In this document: positions 7,421 to 15,566 of the stretch, one piece after another | Position numbering within the stretch: the stretch's first letter is position 1 | Layout of the letters: each line of letters starts with the position of its first letter | Assembly (NCBI GenBank): GCA_036278735.1 | Contig: DASUKM010000003.1 | Location: 1 to 26,134 of the forward strand | DNA from: DASUKM01 sp036278735 | GTDB taxonomy: Bacteria; Acidobacteriota; Vicinamibacteria; Vicinamibacterales; 2-12-FULL-66-21 | DNA: 26,134 bases | Direction of reading: 5' to 3' | Made by a program: the position numbers and the translations under genes | Notes under the pieces: model-generated | Told to the model about the DNA's origin: nothing | The model's database searches: none | What the model saw: only the letters and a program-made list of their open reading frames with translations

Positions 7421-10400
7421 ATGACGCGCATGCGCCATCTCGTCCCCCGTCATGCTTCCTTGGCCGTGGCCGCCCTGACGGCCGTGCTCGGCTTGACCGG
7501 CTTCGATGCGCCCGCCGCACGGCTGCAGGCGCAGGCTCAACCCGCCGGCCATGTCGTCGATCCCTCACTCTTCAAGGGTCTGCGCTGGCGGTCGATTGGA
7601 CCGAATCGCGGCGGCCGCTCCACGGCGGTCGCCGGCAGCGCCGCGCGTCCGCTCGAGTATTACTTCGGCGCGACCGGCGGCGGCCTGTGGAAAACCACCG
7701 ACGGCGGCGAGACCTGGCATCCCGTGACCGACAAGTTCTTCGCCATGTCGTCGGTCGGCGCGGTCGCCGTCGCGCCGTCGAATCCCGACGTCGTCTACGC
7801 CGGGATGGGGGAGACGGAACTGCGCGGCAACATCATGCAGGGCGACGGCGTGTACAAGTCGACCGACGCCGGCAAGACGTGGACGCACGTCGGCCTGGAG
7901 AAGACGCAGGCCATCGCGCGCATCAGGATCGACCCGACCAATCCCGACATCGTGTACGTCGCCGCGCTCGGCAACCCGTACGGCCCCAATCCCGATCGCG
8001 GCGTCTTCAAGTCGACCGACGGCGGCAAGGCGTGGCAGCGGGTGCTGTTCCGCGACGAGAGGACCGGCGCCGTCGATCTCGCGATGGATCCGAAAGACCC
8101 GCACGTGCTCTACGCCGGCCTGTGGGAGGTGTATCGCACGCCGTCCTCGCTCTCGAGCGGCGGCCCGGGCAGCGGCCTGTTCAAGAGCACCGACGGCGGC
8201 GCCACCTGGACGGAATTGACGAAGAACCCGGGCCTGCCGGCGCCGATCTGGGGCAAGGTGGGCGTGAGCGTGTCGGGCGCCGACTCCAATCGCGTCTACG
8301 CCATCGTCGAGGCGAAGGCGGGCGGCCTGTTTGCGTCCGACGATGGCGGCGCCACGTGGAGGCTTGCCAACGACAGCCGCGACATCCGGCAGCGCGCGTT
8401 CTATTACACGCGCGTCTACGCCGATCCGCAGGCGAAAGACACCGTGTACGTGCTCAACACGAGCATCTACCGCTCGACCGACGCCGGCAAGACGCTGAAG
8501 CGCGTCCGCGATCCGCACGGCGACAACCACGATCTCTGGATCGCGCCGAACGATCCCAGACGGATGATCAACAGCAACGACGGCGGCGCGAACGTCAGCG
8601 TCAACGCCGGCGAGAGCTGGACCCGGCAGGACTTCCCGACGGCCCAGCTGTACAACGCGTTCACGACCGCCAACGTTCCGTTCGACGTCTGCGGCGCGCA
8701 GCAGGACAACAGCACGGTCTGCGTGCCGGTGACCGGCAACGGCGACGATTTCTACGACGTCGGCGGCGGCGAGAGCGGCTACATCGCCCCCGATCCGCTC
8801 GACGTCGACGTCTACTACGCGGGGAGCTACGGCGGCCTGCTCACGCGCCTGAACCGCCGCACCGGCAACGTGCGCGCGATCAACGTCTGGCCCGACAACC
8901 CGATGGGGCACAACTCGGGCGACATGACCGAGCGCTTCCAGTGGACGTATCCCATCGTGATTGCCCCGACCGATCCGCACACGCTCTACGTGACGTCGCA
9001 GCACGTGTGGAAGACGACCAATGAAGGGCAGACGTGGGAACGCATCAGCCCCGACCTCACGCGCCACGACCCGAAGACGATGGGGGATTCGGGCGGGCCG
9101 ATCACTCTCGATCAGTCGGGCGTCGAAACGTACGCGACGATCTTCGCGCTGGCGCCGTCGCCGGTGGACGGCAGCGTGATCTGGGCCGGCTCCGACGACG
9201 GCCTCGTGAACGTCACGCGCGACGGCGGGCAGCACTGGACGGCCGTCACGCCGCCCGACCTGCCGCCCTTCGCGCGCATCAGCCGCATCGACGCTTCGCC
9301 GCACGACGCGGGCGTCGCCTACGTCGCGGCGAACCGGTACGAGCAGTCCGATCGCGCACCCTACGTCTATCGCACGCACGACTTCGGACAGACGTGGACG
9401 AAGATCGTCAACGGCGTCGCCCCGGGCGATTTCGCGCGCGTCGTCTGCGAAGATCCGAAGCGCCAGGGGCTGCTGTGGCTCGGGACCGAGAACGGCATCT
9501 ATATCTCGTTCGACGACGGCACCGACTGGCAGCCGTTCCGTCTCGACCTGCCCGCCACGCAGGTCCCCGGCATCGTCGTCGACGGCGACGAGCTGGTGAT
9601 CGCCACGCATGGCCGGTCCTTCTACGTGCTCGACAACATCAGCATGCTCCGGCAAATCACGCCGGACACGACCACGAAGCCGGTCGTCCTGTTCGAGCCG
9701 GGCGACGCGATGCGGTCGGTCTCGCGCGGCGTCGCGATCGACTACTACCTCGCGCAGGCAGCCGACAAGGTGACGATCGACATCCTCGATGGCCAGGGAC
9801 AGGTGGTCCGCTCCTTCACCGGCGTGCCGTCGAAAGAGCCGGAGAAGCCCGCGGCGCCGCCGTCGGAGGAGGACTTCTTCCGTCCGCCGGCGCCAAAGGT
9901 GCCGGTCGGGCAGGGCATGAACCGGTTCACGTGGGACGGCCGGTATGCCGGCGCGCACGACTTCAAAGGGCTGATCCTGTGGGCCGGCAGCACGCGCGGC
10001 CCGCAGGCACCGCCCGGACCGTACCAGGTGCGCCTGACGGCGTCGGGTCAGACGTTCACGCAGCGGTTCGCGATCGTGCGCGACCCGCTGATGAAGGCGA
10101 CCGACGCGGATCTCCGGGAGCAGTTCACGCTCGCGCGGCAGATCAGCGACAAAGTGAGCGCCGCCAACGACGCGGTGGTCCGGGTTCGCGCGCTGAAGGA
10201 TCAGATTGCCGATCGCCTGGGGAAGACGAAGGATGCGTCGATCGCGCGCGCCGGCGACGCATTGACCCAGAAGCTCACGGCAATCGAAGGGGAGATCTAC
10301 CAGTACCGGAACCGGAGCGGAGAAGATCCGCTCAACTTCCCGATCAGGTTGAACAACGAGCTCGCGGCGCTCGAGAGCGTCGTCGAGGCGGGGGACAACG

Positions 10401-10546
10401 CGCCGACGGATCAGGACTACGCGGTGTTCAAGGATTTGTCGCAGAAGCTCGACACGCAGCTGGCGCGCATCGATGCGGTCGTGAAGGGGGACGTGGCCGC
10501 GTTCAACGCGCAGCTCAAGAAGAAGAAGCTGCCGCCGATCGCGTGA
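7421..10546 (+). CDS. Large secreted Asp-box (VPS10/sortilin-like, BNR repeat) beta-propeller protein
   Basis: A protein of 1041 residues from ATG 7421; an ATG at 7430 and a GTG at 7403 are alternatives, and none has a good Shine-Dalgarno. The N-terminus is a signal peptide (ASLAVAALTAVLGL, likely cleaved after the AQAQ region). About ten Asp-box repeats of the type S-x-D-x-G-x-T-W span residues ~80-700 (TTDGGETW, STDAGKTW, STDGGKAW, STDGGATW, SDDGGATW, TTNEGQTW, TRDGGQHW, THDFGQTW and others). They indicate a large beta-propeller like those of the VPS10/sortilin and exo-sialidase groups. The last ~280 residues hold a beta-sandwich-like section and a helical, Lys-rich tail. Acidobacterial genomes typically carry many such proteins, and their role is unsettled. 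The 3' end overlaps the convergent gene by 32 bp. Confidence 0.9.
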   Translation: MTRMRHLVPRHASLAVAALTAVLGLTGFDAPAARLQAQAQPAGHVVDPSLFKGLRWRSIGPNRGGRSTAVAGSAARPLEYYFGATGGGLWKTTDGGETWHPVTDKFFAMSSVGAVAVAPSNPDVVYAGMGETELRGNIMQGDGVYKSTDAGKTWTHVGLEKTQAIARIRIDPTNPDIVYVAALGNPYGPNPDRGVFKSTDGGKAWQRVLFRDERTGAVDLAMDPKDPHVLYAGLWEVYRTPSSLSSGGPGSGLFKSTDGGATWTELTKNPGLPAPIWGKVGVSVSGADSNRVYAIVEAKAGGLFASDDGGATWRLANDSRDIRQRAFYYTRVYADPQAKDTVYVLNTSIYRSTDAGKTLKRVRDPHGDNHDLWIAPNDPRRMINSNDGGANVSVNAGESWTRQDFPTAQLYNAFTTANVPFDVCGAQQDNSTVCVPVTGNGDDFYDVGGGESGYIAPDPLDVDVYYAGSYGGLLTRLNRRTGNVRAINVWPDNPMGHNSGDMTERFQWTYPIVIAPTDPHTLYVTSQHVWKTTNEGQTWERISPDLTRHDPKTMGDSGGPITLDQSGVETYATIFALAPSPVDGSVIWAGSDDGLVNVTRDGGQHWTAVTPPDLPPFARISRIDASPHDAGVAYVAANRYEQSDRAPYVYRTHDFGQTWTKIVNGVAPGDFARVVCEDPKRQGLLWLGTENGIYISFDDGTDWQPFRLDLPATQVPGIVVDGDELVIATHGRSFYVLDNISMLRQITPDTTTKPVVLFEPGDAMRSVSRGVAIDYYLAQAADKVTIDILDGQGQVVRSFTGVPSKEPEKPAAPPSEEDFFRPPAPKVPVGQGMNRFTWDGRYAGAHDFKGLILWAGSTRGPQAPPGPYQVRLTASGQTFTQRFAIVRDPLMKATDADLREQFTLARQISDKVSAANDAVVRVRALKDQIADRLGKTKDASIARAGDALTQKLTAIEGEIYQYRNRSGEDPLNFPIRLNNELAALESVVEAGDNAPTDQDYAVFKDLSQKLDTQLARIDAVVKGDVAAFNAQLKKKKLPPIA

Positions 10547-11375
10547 CGGTCACCTCGACGACGCCGAGCGGCTCGTCGCGCGCGACGAACACTTCGTCCG
10601 GGTTCTCGAGACCTTCCTCGAAGAGATCCGCGGGACGGTAGGGACGCTCCTCGGCGGTCAGGGTGACCTCCGCGATCTCCTGATAGGTGGCGAGCAGGAC
10701 GTCGGCGATCGCGTAAAGCGTGTGCTGGAGCGTGCGGGCGGCGTGGCGCGCGAACGTCTCGAGGATGGCGAGCCGCGCCCCTTCACGGTAGAGCGCGAAG
10801 GGGAGGTCCCCTTCCGCGTACCGCCATCGCGCCCCGAGTGTCACGACGAGCAGCGTCTGCAGGCCGTCGGCGGCCGCCTCGTCGGGCGCCCCTTTGCGCC
10901 GCGGCGGCGCGAACCCTGTCGTTCGCATCAGCACCAGCTGTTCGAGGCCGGCGACGACGGCCGCGCGCGTGCCGTTGCTCGTCACGGTCGCCAGGCGCCG
11001 TTCCGCGCCGCTGTCGGTGAACGTCTGGCCCTGTGCCTTCCCGCCGATCTGCACCCGCGTCCACGGCCGCTCGACGATTTCCACGCGGACGCGGCCGACG
11101 TGCGGATGGCGGTCGAGAATGCGGGCGCAGAGCGCGAGGCCGAGCGGCTCGAGATCGGCCGACGGCTGTTCGCGCGCCACGCGCTGCACGAGCCGCGTCA
11201 ACGTTTCGGCCGGGATGATCCCCTCGGGGACCCCTTCGCGAAACGCGGTGGAGAAGTCCCCTTCGAATCGCACGCCCACGGCGAGGTCGCGCGGGTCGTC
11301 GCGGTCGCCGCGCCTGAAGAGACGCAGCAGGCGCACGCGGGACCCGCCGTAGCTGCTCGCGCTGATCTGCGCCAT
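10515..11375 (-). CDS. Uricase-fold protein lacking the expected catalytic residues
   Basis: A protein of 286 residues, the length of factor-independent urate oxidase, alignable by eye end to end with it: YGGSRVRLLRL at the start, RFEGDFSTAF, RVEIVERPWTRVQIGGKAQGQTF, LGARWRY, then ARTLQHTLYAIADVLLATYQEI. Key urate oxidase residues are missing. The catalytic Lys after YG is Gly11. The Thr of the TDS motif is Ala56 (PAETL). The Arg of the ETxDR segment is not found. The NKH motif near the C-terminus is replaced by EERPY (242-246). The binding Gln appears kept (Gln217). It is therefore probably not a working uricase; it could be a relative with a new reaction or a binding role. It is divergent from acyP-apt by 55 bp. 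Confidence 0.72.
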   Translation of the reverse strand: MAQISASSYGGSRVRLLRLFRRGDRDDPRDLAVGVRFEGDFSTAFREGVPEGIIPAETLTRLVQRVAREQPSADLEPLGLALCARILDRHPHVGRVRVEIVERPWTRVQIGGKAQGQTFTDSGAERRLATVTSNGTRAAVVAGLEQLVLMRTTGFAPPRRKGAPDEAAADGLQTLLVVTLGARWRYAEGDLPFALYREGARLAILETFARHAARTLQHTLYAIADVLLATYQEIAEVTLTAEERPYRPADLFEEGLENPDEVFVARDEPLGVVEVTVTRSAAASSS

Positions 11376-11415
11376 CCGGCGACTCTATCACCGGCCTCCG
11401 GCGCGGCGCGCGATC

Positions 11416-11421
11416 TATAAT
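11416..11421 (+). promoter_or_regulatory. -10 element of acyP-apt, nearly leaderless
   Basis: A perfect TATAAT lies only 9 bp before the acyP ATG at 11431, which places the transcription start within a few bases of the start codon. There is no Shine-Dalgarno and no clear -35. This suggests leaderless or near-leaderless translation. Confidence 0.5.
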
Positions 11422-11430
11422 GCCCGGTTC

Positions 11431-11706
11431 ATGCTGGTCGCGCGGCGATACCGCATCGAGGGACGCGTGCAGGGCGTCGGGTTCCGGTTCTTCGCCGAAG
11501 CGGCCGCCGCCCGCGAAGGGGTGCACGGCTGGGTCCGCAACCTGCCCGACGGCGGGGTCGAGGCGTTCGTCGAAGGGGACGCGGAGTCGGTGGATCGCGT
11601 CGAGGCCGCCCTGCGCCGCGGCCCCGCGCACGCGCAGATTGACCGCATCGACGTCCAGGAGGAGCGGCCTTCCGGACGTCCAACCGGATTCACGATCAGG
11701 AGCTGA
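11431..11706 (+). CDS. acyP: Acylphosphatase
   Basis: A protein of 91 residues, the normal size. It hydrolyses acyl phosphates such as carbamoyl or 1,3-bisphosphoglyceryl phosphate in the cytoplasm. The family motif GRVQGVGFRFF supplies the phosphate-binding loop and the catalytic Arg, and GWVRNLPDGGVEAFVEG supplies the catalytic Asn. Its stop codon directly abuts the apt start (TGA then ATG with no gap), so the two genes form one operon. Confidence 0.95.
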   Translation: MLVARRYRIEGRVQGVGFRFFAEAAAAREGVHGWVRNLPDGGVEAFVEGDAESVDRVEAALRRGPAHAQIDRIDVQEERPSGRPTGFTIRS

Positions 11707-12222
11707 ATGGAATCGCTGAAGGAACGCATCCGCCACGTCCCGGACTTTCCCAAGCCGGGCATCCTTTTCTACGATGTGACGACGCTGCTCAAGGATCCGG
11801 AGGGTTTCCGGATCGCGATCGACAGCCTCGCGGGGCCCTATCGCGATCGCGGGATCCACACGGTGGTCGGGATCGAGAGCCGCGGGTTCATCCTGGGGGC
11901 CGCCGTCGCCGACCGGATTGGCGCGGGGTTCGTCCCCGTCCGCAAGGTCGGCAAGCTGCCGGCGAAGACGATTCGCGCGAGCTATCAGCTCGAATACGGC
12001 AGCGACAGCCTGGAAATGCACGACGACGCGATCGTGCGCGGCGAGAAGGTGCTGATCGTGGACGATCTGCTCGCCACCGGCGGGACCGCGAGCGCGACCG
12101 TCGATCTGGTCCGGCAGCTTGGCGGACAGGTGGAAGCGATCGCGTTCCTGATCGAGCTGGTCGCGCTCGGCGGCCGCGCACGGCTGAAAGGGGAGCAGGT
12201 CGAAGCGGTGTTGCAGTACTGA
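11707..12222 (+). CDS. apt: Adenine phosphoribosyltransferase
   Basis: A protein of 171 residues, full length. It converts adenine and PRPP to AMP in purine salvage. It has the family start FPKPGILFYDVTTLLKDP, the ESRGFILGAAVA segment and the PRPP-binding motif VLIVDDLLATGGT. It is directly coupled to acyP upstream. It ends just before a tandem-repeat array, which may contribute to transcript ending. Confidence 0.97.
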   Translation: MESLKERIRHVPDFPKPGILFYDVTTLLKDPEGFRIAIDSLAGPYRDRGIHTVVGIESRGFILGAAVADRIGAGFVPVRKVGKLPAKTIRASYQLEYGSDSLEMHDDAIVRGEKVLIVDDLLATGGTASATVDLVRQLGGQVEAIAFLIELVALGGRARLKGEQVEAVLQY

Positions 12223-12250
12223 AGCTTGTCGTTCGGGGTTCAGGGTTCCG

Positions 12251-12364
12251 GGTTCCGGGCTGAGTTCGGGGTTCCGGGCTGGGTTCGGGGTTCCGGGCTG
12301 GGTTCGGGGTTCCGGGCCGGGTGCGGGGTTCCGGGCCGGGTGCGGGGTTCCAGGCCGGGTGCCC
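12251..12364. repeat. Tandem repeat, six units of 19 bp
   Basis: Six consecutive 19-bp units with the consensus GGTTCCGGGCTGGGTTCGG, the last one degenerate. Later units drift to GGGCCGGGTGCGG. Partial units precede the array from about 12232. It fills the space between apt and the tRNA-Arg promoter. Confidence 0.9.
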
Positions 12365-12385
12365 GGTTCGCGAGTGGTTACTGGT

Positions 12386-12391
12386 TACAAT
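12386..12391 (+). promoter_or_regulatory. Candidate -10 box of the tRNA-Arg gene
   Basis: TACAAT lies 8 bp before the first base of the tRNA, inside a GGTTACTGGTTAC direct repeat. No convincing -35 is visible, since the repeat array begins just upstream. Confidence 0.35.
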
Positions 12392-12399
12392 CAGTGAGT

Positions 12400-12475
12400 G
12401 CGCCCGTAGCTCAGTGGATAGAGCACCCGCCTCCTAAGCGGGGGGCCGCCAGTTCAACTCTGGCCGGGCGCGCCA
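12400..12475 (+). tRNA. tRNA-Arg (anticodon CCU)
   Basis: A complete 76-nt cloverleaf with encoded CCA. The acceptor stem is GCGCCCG/CGGGCGC, the anticodon stem is CCCGC/GCGGG around the loop CTCCTAA with anticodon CCT at 12433-12435, and the T-arm is GCCAG-TTCAACT-CTGGC. It reads AGG codons. It is tightly flanked by tandem-repeat arrays on both sides, and no integrase or attachment-site duplication is seen. Confidence 0.97.
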
Positions 12476-12476
12476 T

Positions 12477-12664
12477 CTCCACCTCCCGTCCTCCACCTCC
12501 CGTCCTCCACCTCCCGTCCTCCACCTTCCGTCCTCCACCTTCCATCCTCCACCTTCCGTCCTCCACCTTCCATCCTCCACCTTCCGTCCTCCACCTTCCG
12601 TCCTCCACCTTCCGTCCTCCACCTTCCGTCCTCCACCTTCCGTCCTCTGTCCTCCATCCTCCGT
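12477..12664. repeat. Tandem repeat, twelve units of 14 bp plus degenerate tail
   Basis: Twelve direct units of CTCCACCTTCCGTC (variants CCCGTC and TTCCATC) run from 12477 to 12644. They begin two bases after the tRNA and continue as decayed TCCTCC motifs to 12664. The unit behaves as two 7-bp halves. All minus-strand frames across it are open because of composition, but a 14-bp period breaks the frame at each unit, so it is not a coding repeat. Confidence 0.92.
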
Positions 12665-12682
12665 CTCGACTACACTTCAGCC

Positions 12683-13798
12683 GTGCACCGTCGAAGCTTT
12701 CTCGCGCGGCTCGCGCAGGGCGTGTTGCTGGCGCGGGCGGCGCCGCTGGCGGCGCGGGGGGGACAGGCCGCCCCCGACGTCGAGTCCGCGTACGCGAAGG
12801 CGATCGTCATCGACTCGCTGTGCGGCCCGTTCGTGTCGGCGGGTCCAGGCAGGATGCCCTCGGCGGAGGCTGTCGACGCGGTGGCCCGTTCGGGCATCAC
12901 CGCGATCAATTTCACGATCTCCGACCGCGACTACGAAGGGACCGTCCGGACGCTCGCCTTCGTGCAGGCGCTCGCCGATCGCTGGCCGCAGGTGTTCACC
13001 ATCGTCCGGCGGGCCGCCGACATCGACAGGGCCAAGCGCGACGGACGGCTCGGCATCATGGCCGGTTTTCAGTACACGTCGTTTCTCGAGGAGGATCCTG
13101 GCCGGATCGAGACGTTCCGCCGGCTCGGCGTGCGCATCATGCAGGTGACCTATAACAACCGCGGCCTCTTCGGTGACGGCTGCCTCGAGCCGGGCAACGC
13201 GGGCTTGAGCAAGGCCGGACACGACGCCGTCGGCCGGATGAACGCGCTCGGCGTCGCCGTCGATACGAGCCACAGCGGCTACCGGACGACGTCGGACGCG
13301 ATCGAGGGGTCGGCGGCCCCCGTGTTGATCACGCATTCGGGGTGCGCGGCCGTGTACGCGCATCCGCGGAACAAGCCCGACACCGTGCTGCGCGCGCTCG
13401 CGAATCGCGGCGGCTATTTCGGCGTGTATCTGATGCCCTACCTCGTCGCGTCGCCAACCGTCCCGACGCACGAGCACGTGATGCAGCATCTGCTGCACGC
13501 GCTGAACGTCTGCGGAACCGACCACGTCGGCATCGGATCGGACGGATCGATCGAAGCGGTGCGGTTGAGCGCCGAAGAGAAGCGGGCGTTCGACGAAGAC
13601 ATCGCGCGGCGCAAGACGCTCGGCATCGGGGCGCCGGGCGAAGACCGGTATCCGTACGTGCCCGATCTGAACGGTCCGCGGCACATGGCGATCATCGCCG
13701 GCGAGCTCCGCAGGCGCGGGCAGCCGCTGTCGGTCGTCGAAAAAGTGCTCGGCGCGAATTTTCGGCGCGTGCTGGGGGACATCTGGGGCCGGAGCTGA
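12683..13798 (+). CDS. M19 membrane-dipeptidase-like protein with Tat signal
   Basis: A protein of 371 residues with a GTG start at 12683. It opens with a twin-arginine signal (HRRSFLARL, then a hydrophobic and Ala-rich stretch), so it is exported folded. The fold signature of renal-dipeptidase-type M19 peptidases is clear: VDTSHSG (His197), ITHSGCAAVYAHPRN (His218 and Arg229) and HVGIGSDGS (Asp287). The usual HxD metal ligands after VID are replaced (VIDSLCG, 42-48), and the bridging Glu of the EGG motif is Gln130 (GFQYT). One zinc site may therefore be missing. It could be a divergent dipeptidase subfamily or a related hydrolase. An S10 peptidase gene follows after 34 bp on the same strand. 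Confidence 0.85.
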   Translation: MHRRSFLARLAQGVLLARAAPLAARGGQAAPDVESAYAKAIVIDSLCGPFVSAGPGRMPSAEAVDAVARSGITAINFTISDRDYEGTVRTLAFVQALADRWPQVFTIVRRAADIDRAKRDGRLGIMAGFQYTSFLEEDPGRIETFRRLGVRIMQVTYNNRGLFGDGCLEPGNAGLSKAGHDAVGRMNALGVAVDTSHSGYRTTSDAIEGSAAPVLITHSGCAAVYAHPRNKPDTVLRALANRGGYFGVYLMPYLVASPTVPTHEHVMQHLLHALNVCGTDHVGIGSDGSIEAVRLSAEEKRAFDEDIARRKTLGIGAPGEDRYPYVPDLNGPRHMAIIAGELRRRGQPLSVVEKVLGANFRRVLGDIWGRS

Positions 13799-13832
13799 GG
13801 ACGCCCGGCCGTCACATCATCAGGAGAGCGCT

Positions 13833-15407
13833 GTGAAGAGACACCACCTGAACGTACTCGTTGCCGGTCTCGCCCTCGTCGCCGCACCGCCGCTCGCGGC
13901 GCGGGCCGCCGGCCAGGACGACGCGAAGAAGCCGCCCGCGCACGAAGCGCCGAAGGATCAGCAGGAGGTCACGCACGGAACCGTCACCGTCGAGGGCACG
14001 CGGATCGCGTACGACGCCACGGCGGGCCTCCTGATTCTGGACAACAAGAATCAGAAACCGATCGCCAGCATGTCGTACGTGGCGTACACGAAGAGCGGCG
14101 TCGACGATCCCGTCCAGCGGCCGATCACCTTCTTCTACAACGGCGGCCCCGGCTCCTCGACGGTCTGGCTGCACATGCTGGCCTTCGGGCCGAGGCGCGT
14201 GCTCGTCGGCAACGGCACGCTGACCCCTCCCGCCCCCTACAAACTGGTCAACAACGACTACAGCCTCCTCGACGCGACCGACATGGTCTTCGTGGATGCC
14301 CCGGGCACCGGGTTTGGCCGCGTGATCGGCAAAGCGGACGGCGGGGAGGGCACGCCGGCCGACGTCTACGGGGTCGACGAGGACGCGTCCGCCTTCGCGG
14401 ACTTCATCGCGAAGTACCTGACGAAAGCCAACCGCTGGACCTCCCCGAAGTTCCTGTTCGGCGAAAGCTACGGCACGACGCGGTCCGCCGTGCTGTCGTA
14501 CAAGCTCCTGTCCGACAACAGCATCGGCCTCAACGGCGTCGTGCTGCTGTCGTCCATCCTCAACTGGAACATCAGCGTCGATTTTCCGCAGGCCGACCCG
14601 GGCGTGAATATCGCGTACGAGCTGGGTCTGCCCAGCTATGCGGCGACCGCGTACTACCACCACAAGCTGCCGCAGCAGCCCGGCGACCTGAACGCGTTTC
14701 TGACGGAGGTGGAGCACTTCGCGCTCAACGAGTACGCCCGCGCCCTGGATCAGGGAGACCAGCTCGACGCCGCGACCCGACAGCAGATCGCCGGGAAGCT
14801 GCACGACTACACCGGGCTGCCCGTGCCGTATCTGCTCGAGGCGGACCTGAAGGTCGGCGGCGGCCAGTTCGCGCACGAGCTGCTGAACGATCAATCGCAG
14901 ATCACCGGCCGCCTCGATTCGCGGTTCAGCGGGCCGACGCTCGATCCGCTGGGCGAAGAAGCGGGAGCCGACCCGCTCGATTCGGCGATCAATGCCCCGA
15001 CCATCGCCGAGTTCAACCAATACGTGCGCCAGACGCTGAACTTCGGGAAGGACATGACTTACGAGCCCGAGATCAACGTGTTCATGAACTGGGACTTCGG
15101 CCATCAGGCGCCGGGCGCCCCCTTCAAGCTGCCGTTCACCCCCAACGTCATGCCCGACCTGGCCGCCGCGATGAAGTTCGCGCCGAACATGAAGGTGATG
15201 CTGGCCGGCGGCTACTTCGACCTCGGCACGCCGTTCTACGCCGCGGAGTTCGAGCTGCACCAGATGGGGATCCAGCCCGAGCTGCAGAAGAACATCACGT
15301 ATCACTTCTTTCCGTCGGGGCACATGGTCTATCTGAATCCCGACGTGCTCCACGAACTGCACGACGTGGCGGCGAAGTTCATGGCCTCGAGCGTCAAGAC
15401 GCCCTAG
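13833..15407 (+). CDS. Secreted serine carboxypeptidase, peptidase family S10
   Basis: A protein of 524 residues with a GTG start and AGGAGAG just upstream. A signal peptide (LNVLVAGLALVAAPPLAARAAG) is followed by a Lys/Pro-rich linker. The alpha/beta-hydrolase core shows the oxyanion motif NGGPGSS (103-109), the nucleophile GESYGT (Ser212), Asp463 in GGYFDLGTPF and His497 in PSGHMVYL, a complete S10 triad. It should remove C-terminal residues from peptides outside the cytoplasm. Together with the M19-like gene before it, it suggests a small peptide-degradation operon. Confidence 0.95.
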   Translation: MKRHHLNVLVAGLALVAAPPLAARAAGQDDAKKPPAHEAPKDQQEVTHGTVTVEGTRIAYDATAGLLILDNKNQKPIASMSYVAYTKSGVDDPVQRPITFFYNGGPGSSTVWLHMLAFGPRRVLVGNGTLTPPAPYKLVNNDYSLLDATDMVFVDAPGTGFGRVIGKADGGEGTPADVYGVDEDASAFADFIAKYLTKANRWTSPKFLFGESYGTTRSAVLSYKLLSDNSIGLNGVVLLSSILNWNISVDFPQADPGVNIAYELGLPSYAATAYYHHKLPQQPGDLNAFLTEVEHFALNEYARALDQGDQLDAATRQQIAGKLHDYTGLPVPYLLEADLKVGGGQFAHELLNDQSQITGRLDSRFSGPTLDPLGEEAGADPLDSAINAPTIAEFNQYVRQTLNFGKDMTYEPEINVFMNWDFGHQAPGAPFKLPFTPNVMPDLAAAMKFAPNMKVMLAGGYFDLGTPFYAAEFELHQMGIQPELQKNITYHFFPSGHMVYLNPDVLHELHDVAAKFMASSVKTP

Positions 15408-15417
15408 CGCGCGCCGC

Positions 15418-15440
15418 GGGGGCGGCCGGGCTGGCCCCCC
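15418..15440 (+). terminator. GC-rich hairpin after the S10 peptidase gene
   Basis: GGGGG...GGCC-ggg-ct-GGCC...CCCCC can fold back on itself 10 bp past the stop codon. No T-run follows, so it is not a standard intrinsic terminator. Its position is the main argument. Confidence 0.3.
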
Positions 15441-15566
15441 ATCGCGCCGCGTGCTTGAGTACGCGCGTCAAATACCGGACAATCGAGAGAGGCTGGGCGC
15501 GCCGCGGCTCAATTCCGGCCGCCGGCGCACGCCCATCCCGAACCCTCACCGTCACAGAGCACACGC

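Noticed and set aside
7565..9958. 797-codon minus-strand frame across the Asp-box gene
   Set aside because: Antisense shadow caused by high GC; composition dominated by Arg, Val, Asp and Ala with no motif.
12400..12475. tRNA-Arg as an integration site of a genomic island
   Set aside because: No integrase and no duplicated tRNA 3' end were found; the flanks are simple tandem repeats.
12411..12657. Three minus-strand frames rich in MEDGRWRTEGGG-type repeats
   Set aside because: They are translations of the 14-bp tandem repeat in each frame and run into the tRNA; no start signal, and the period is not a multiple of three.
12477..12664. Array considered as a CRISPR
   Set aside because: Units are directly adjacent with no unique spacers, too short, and no cas genes are present.
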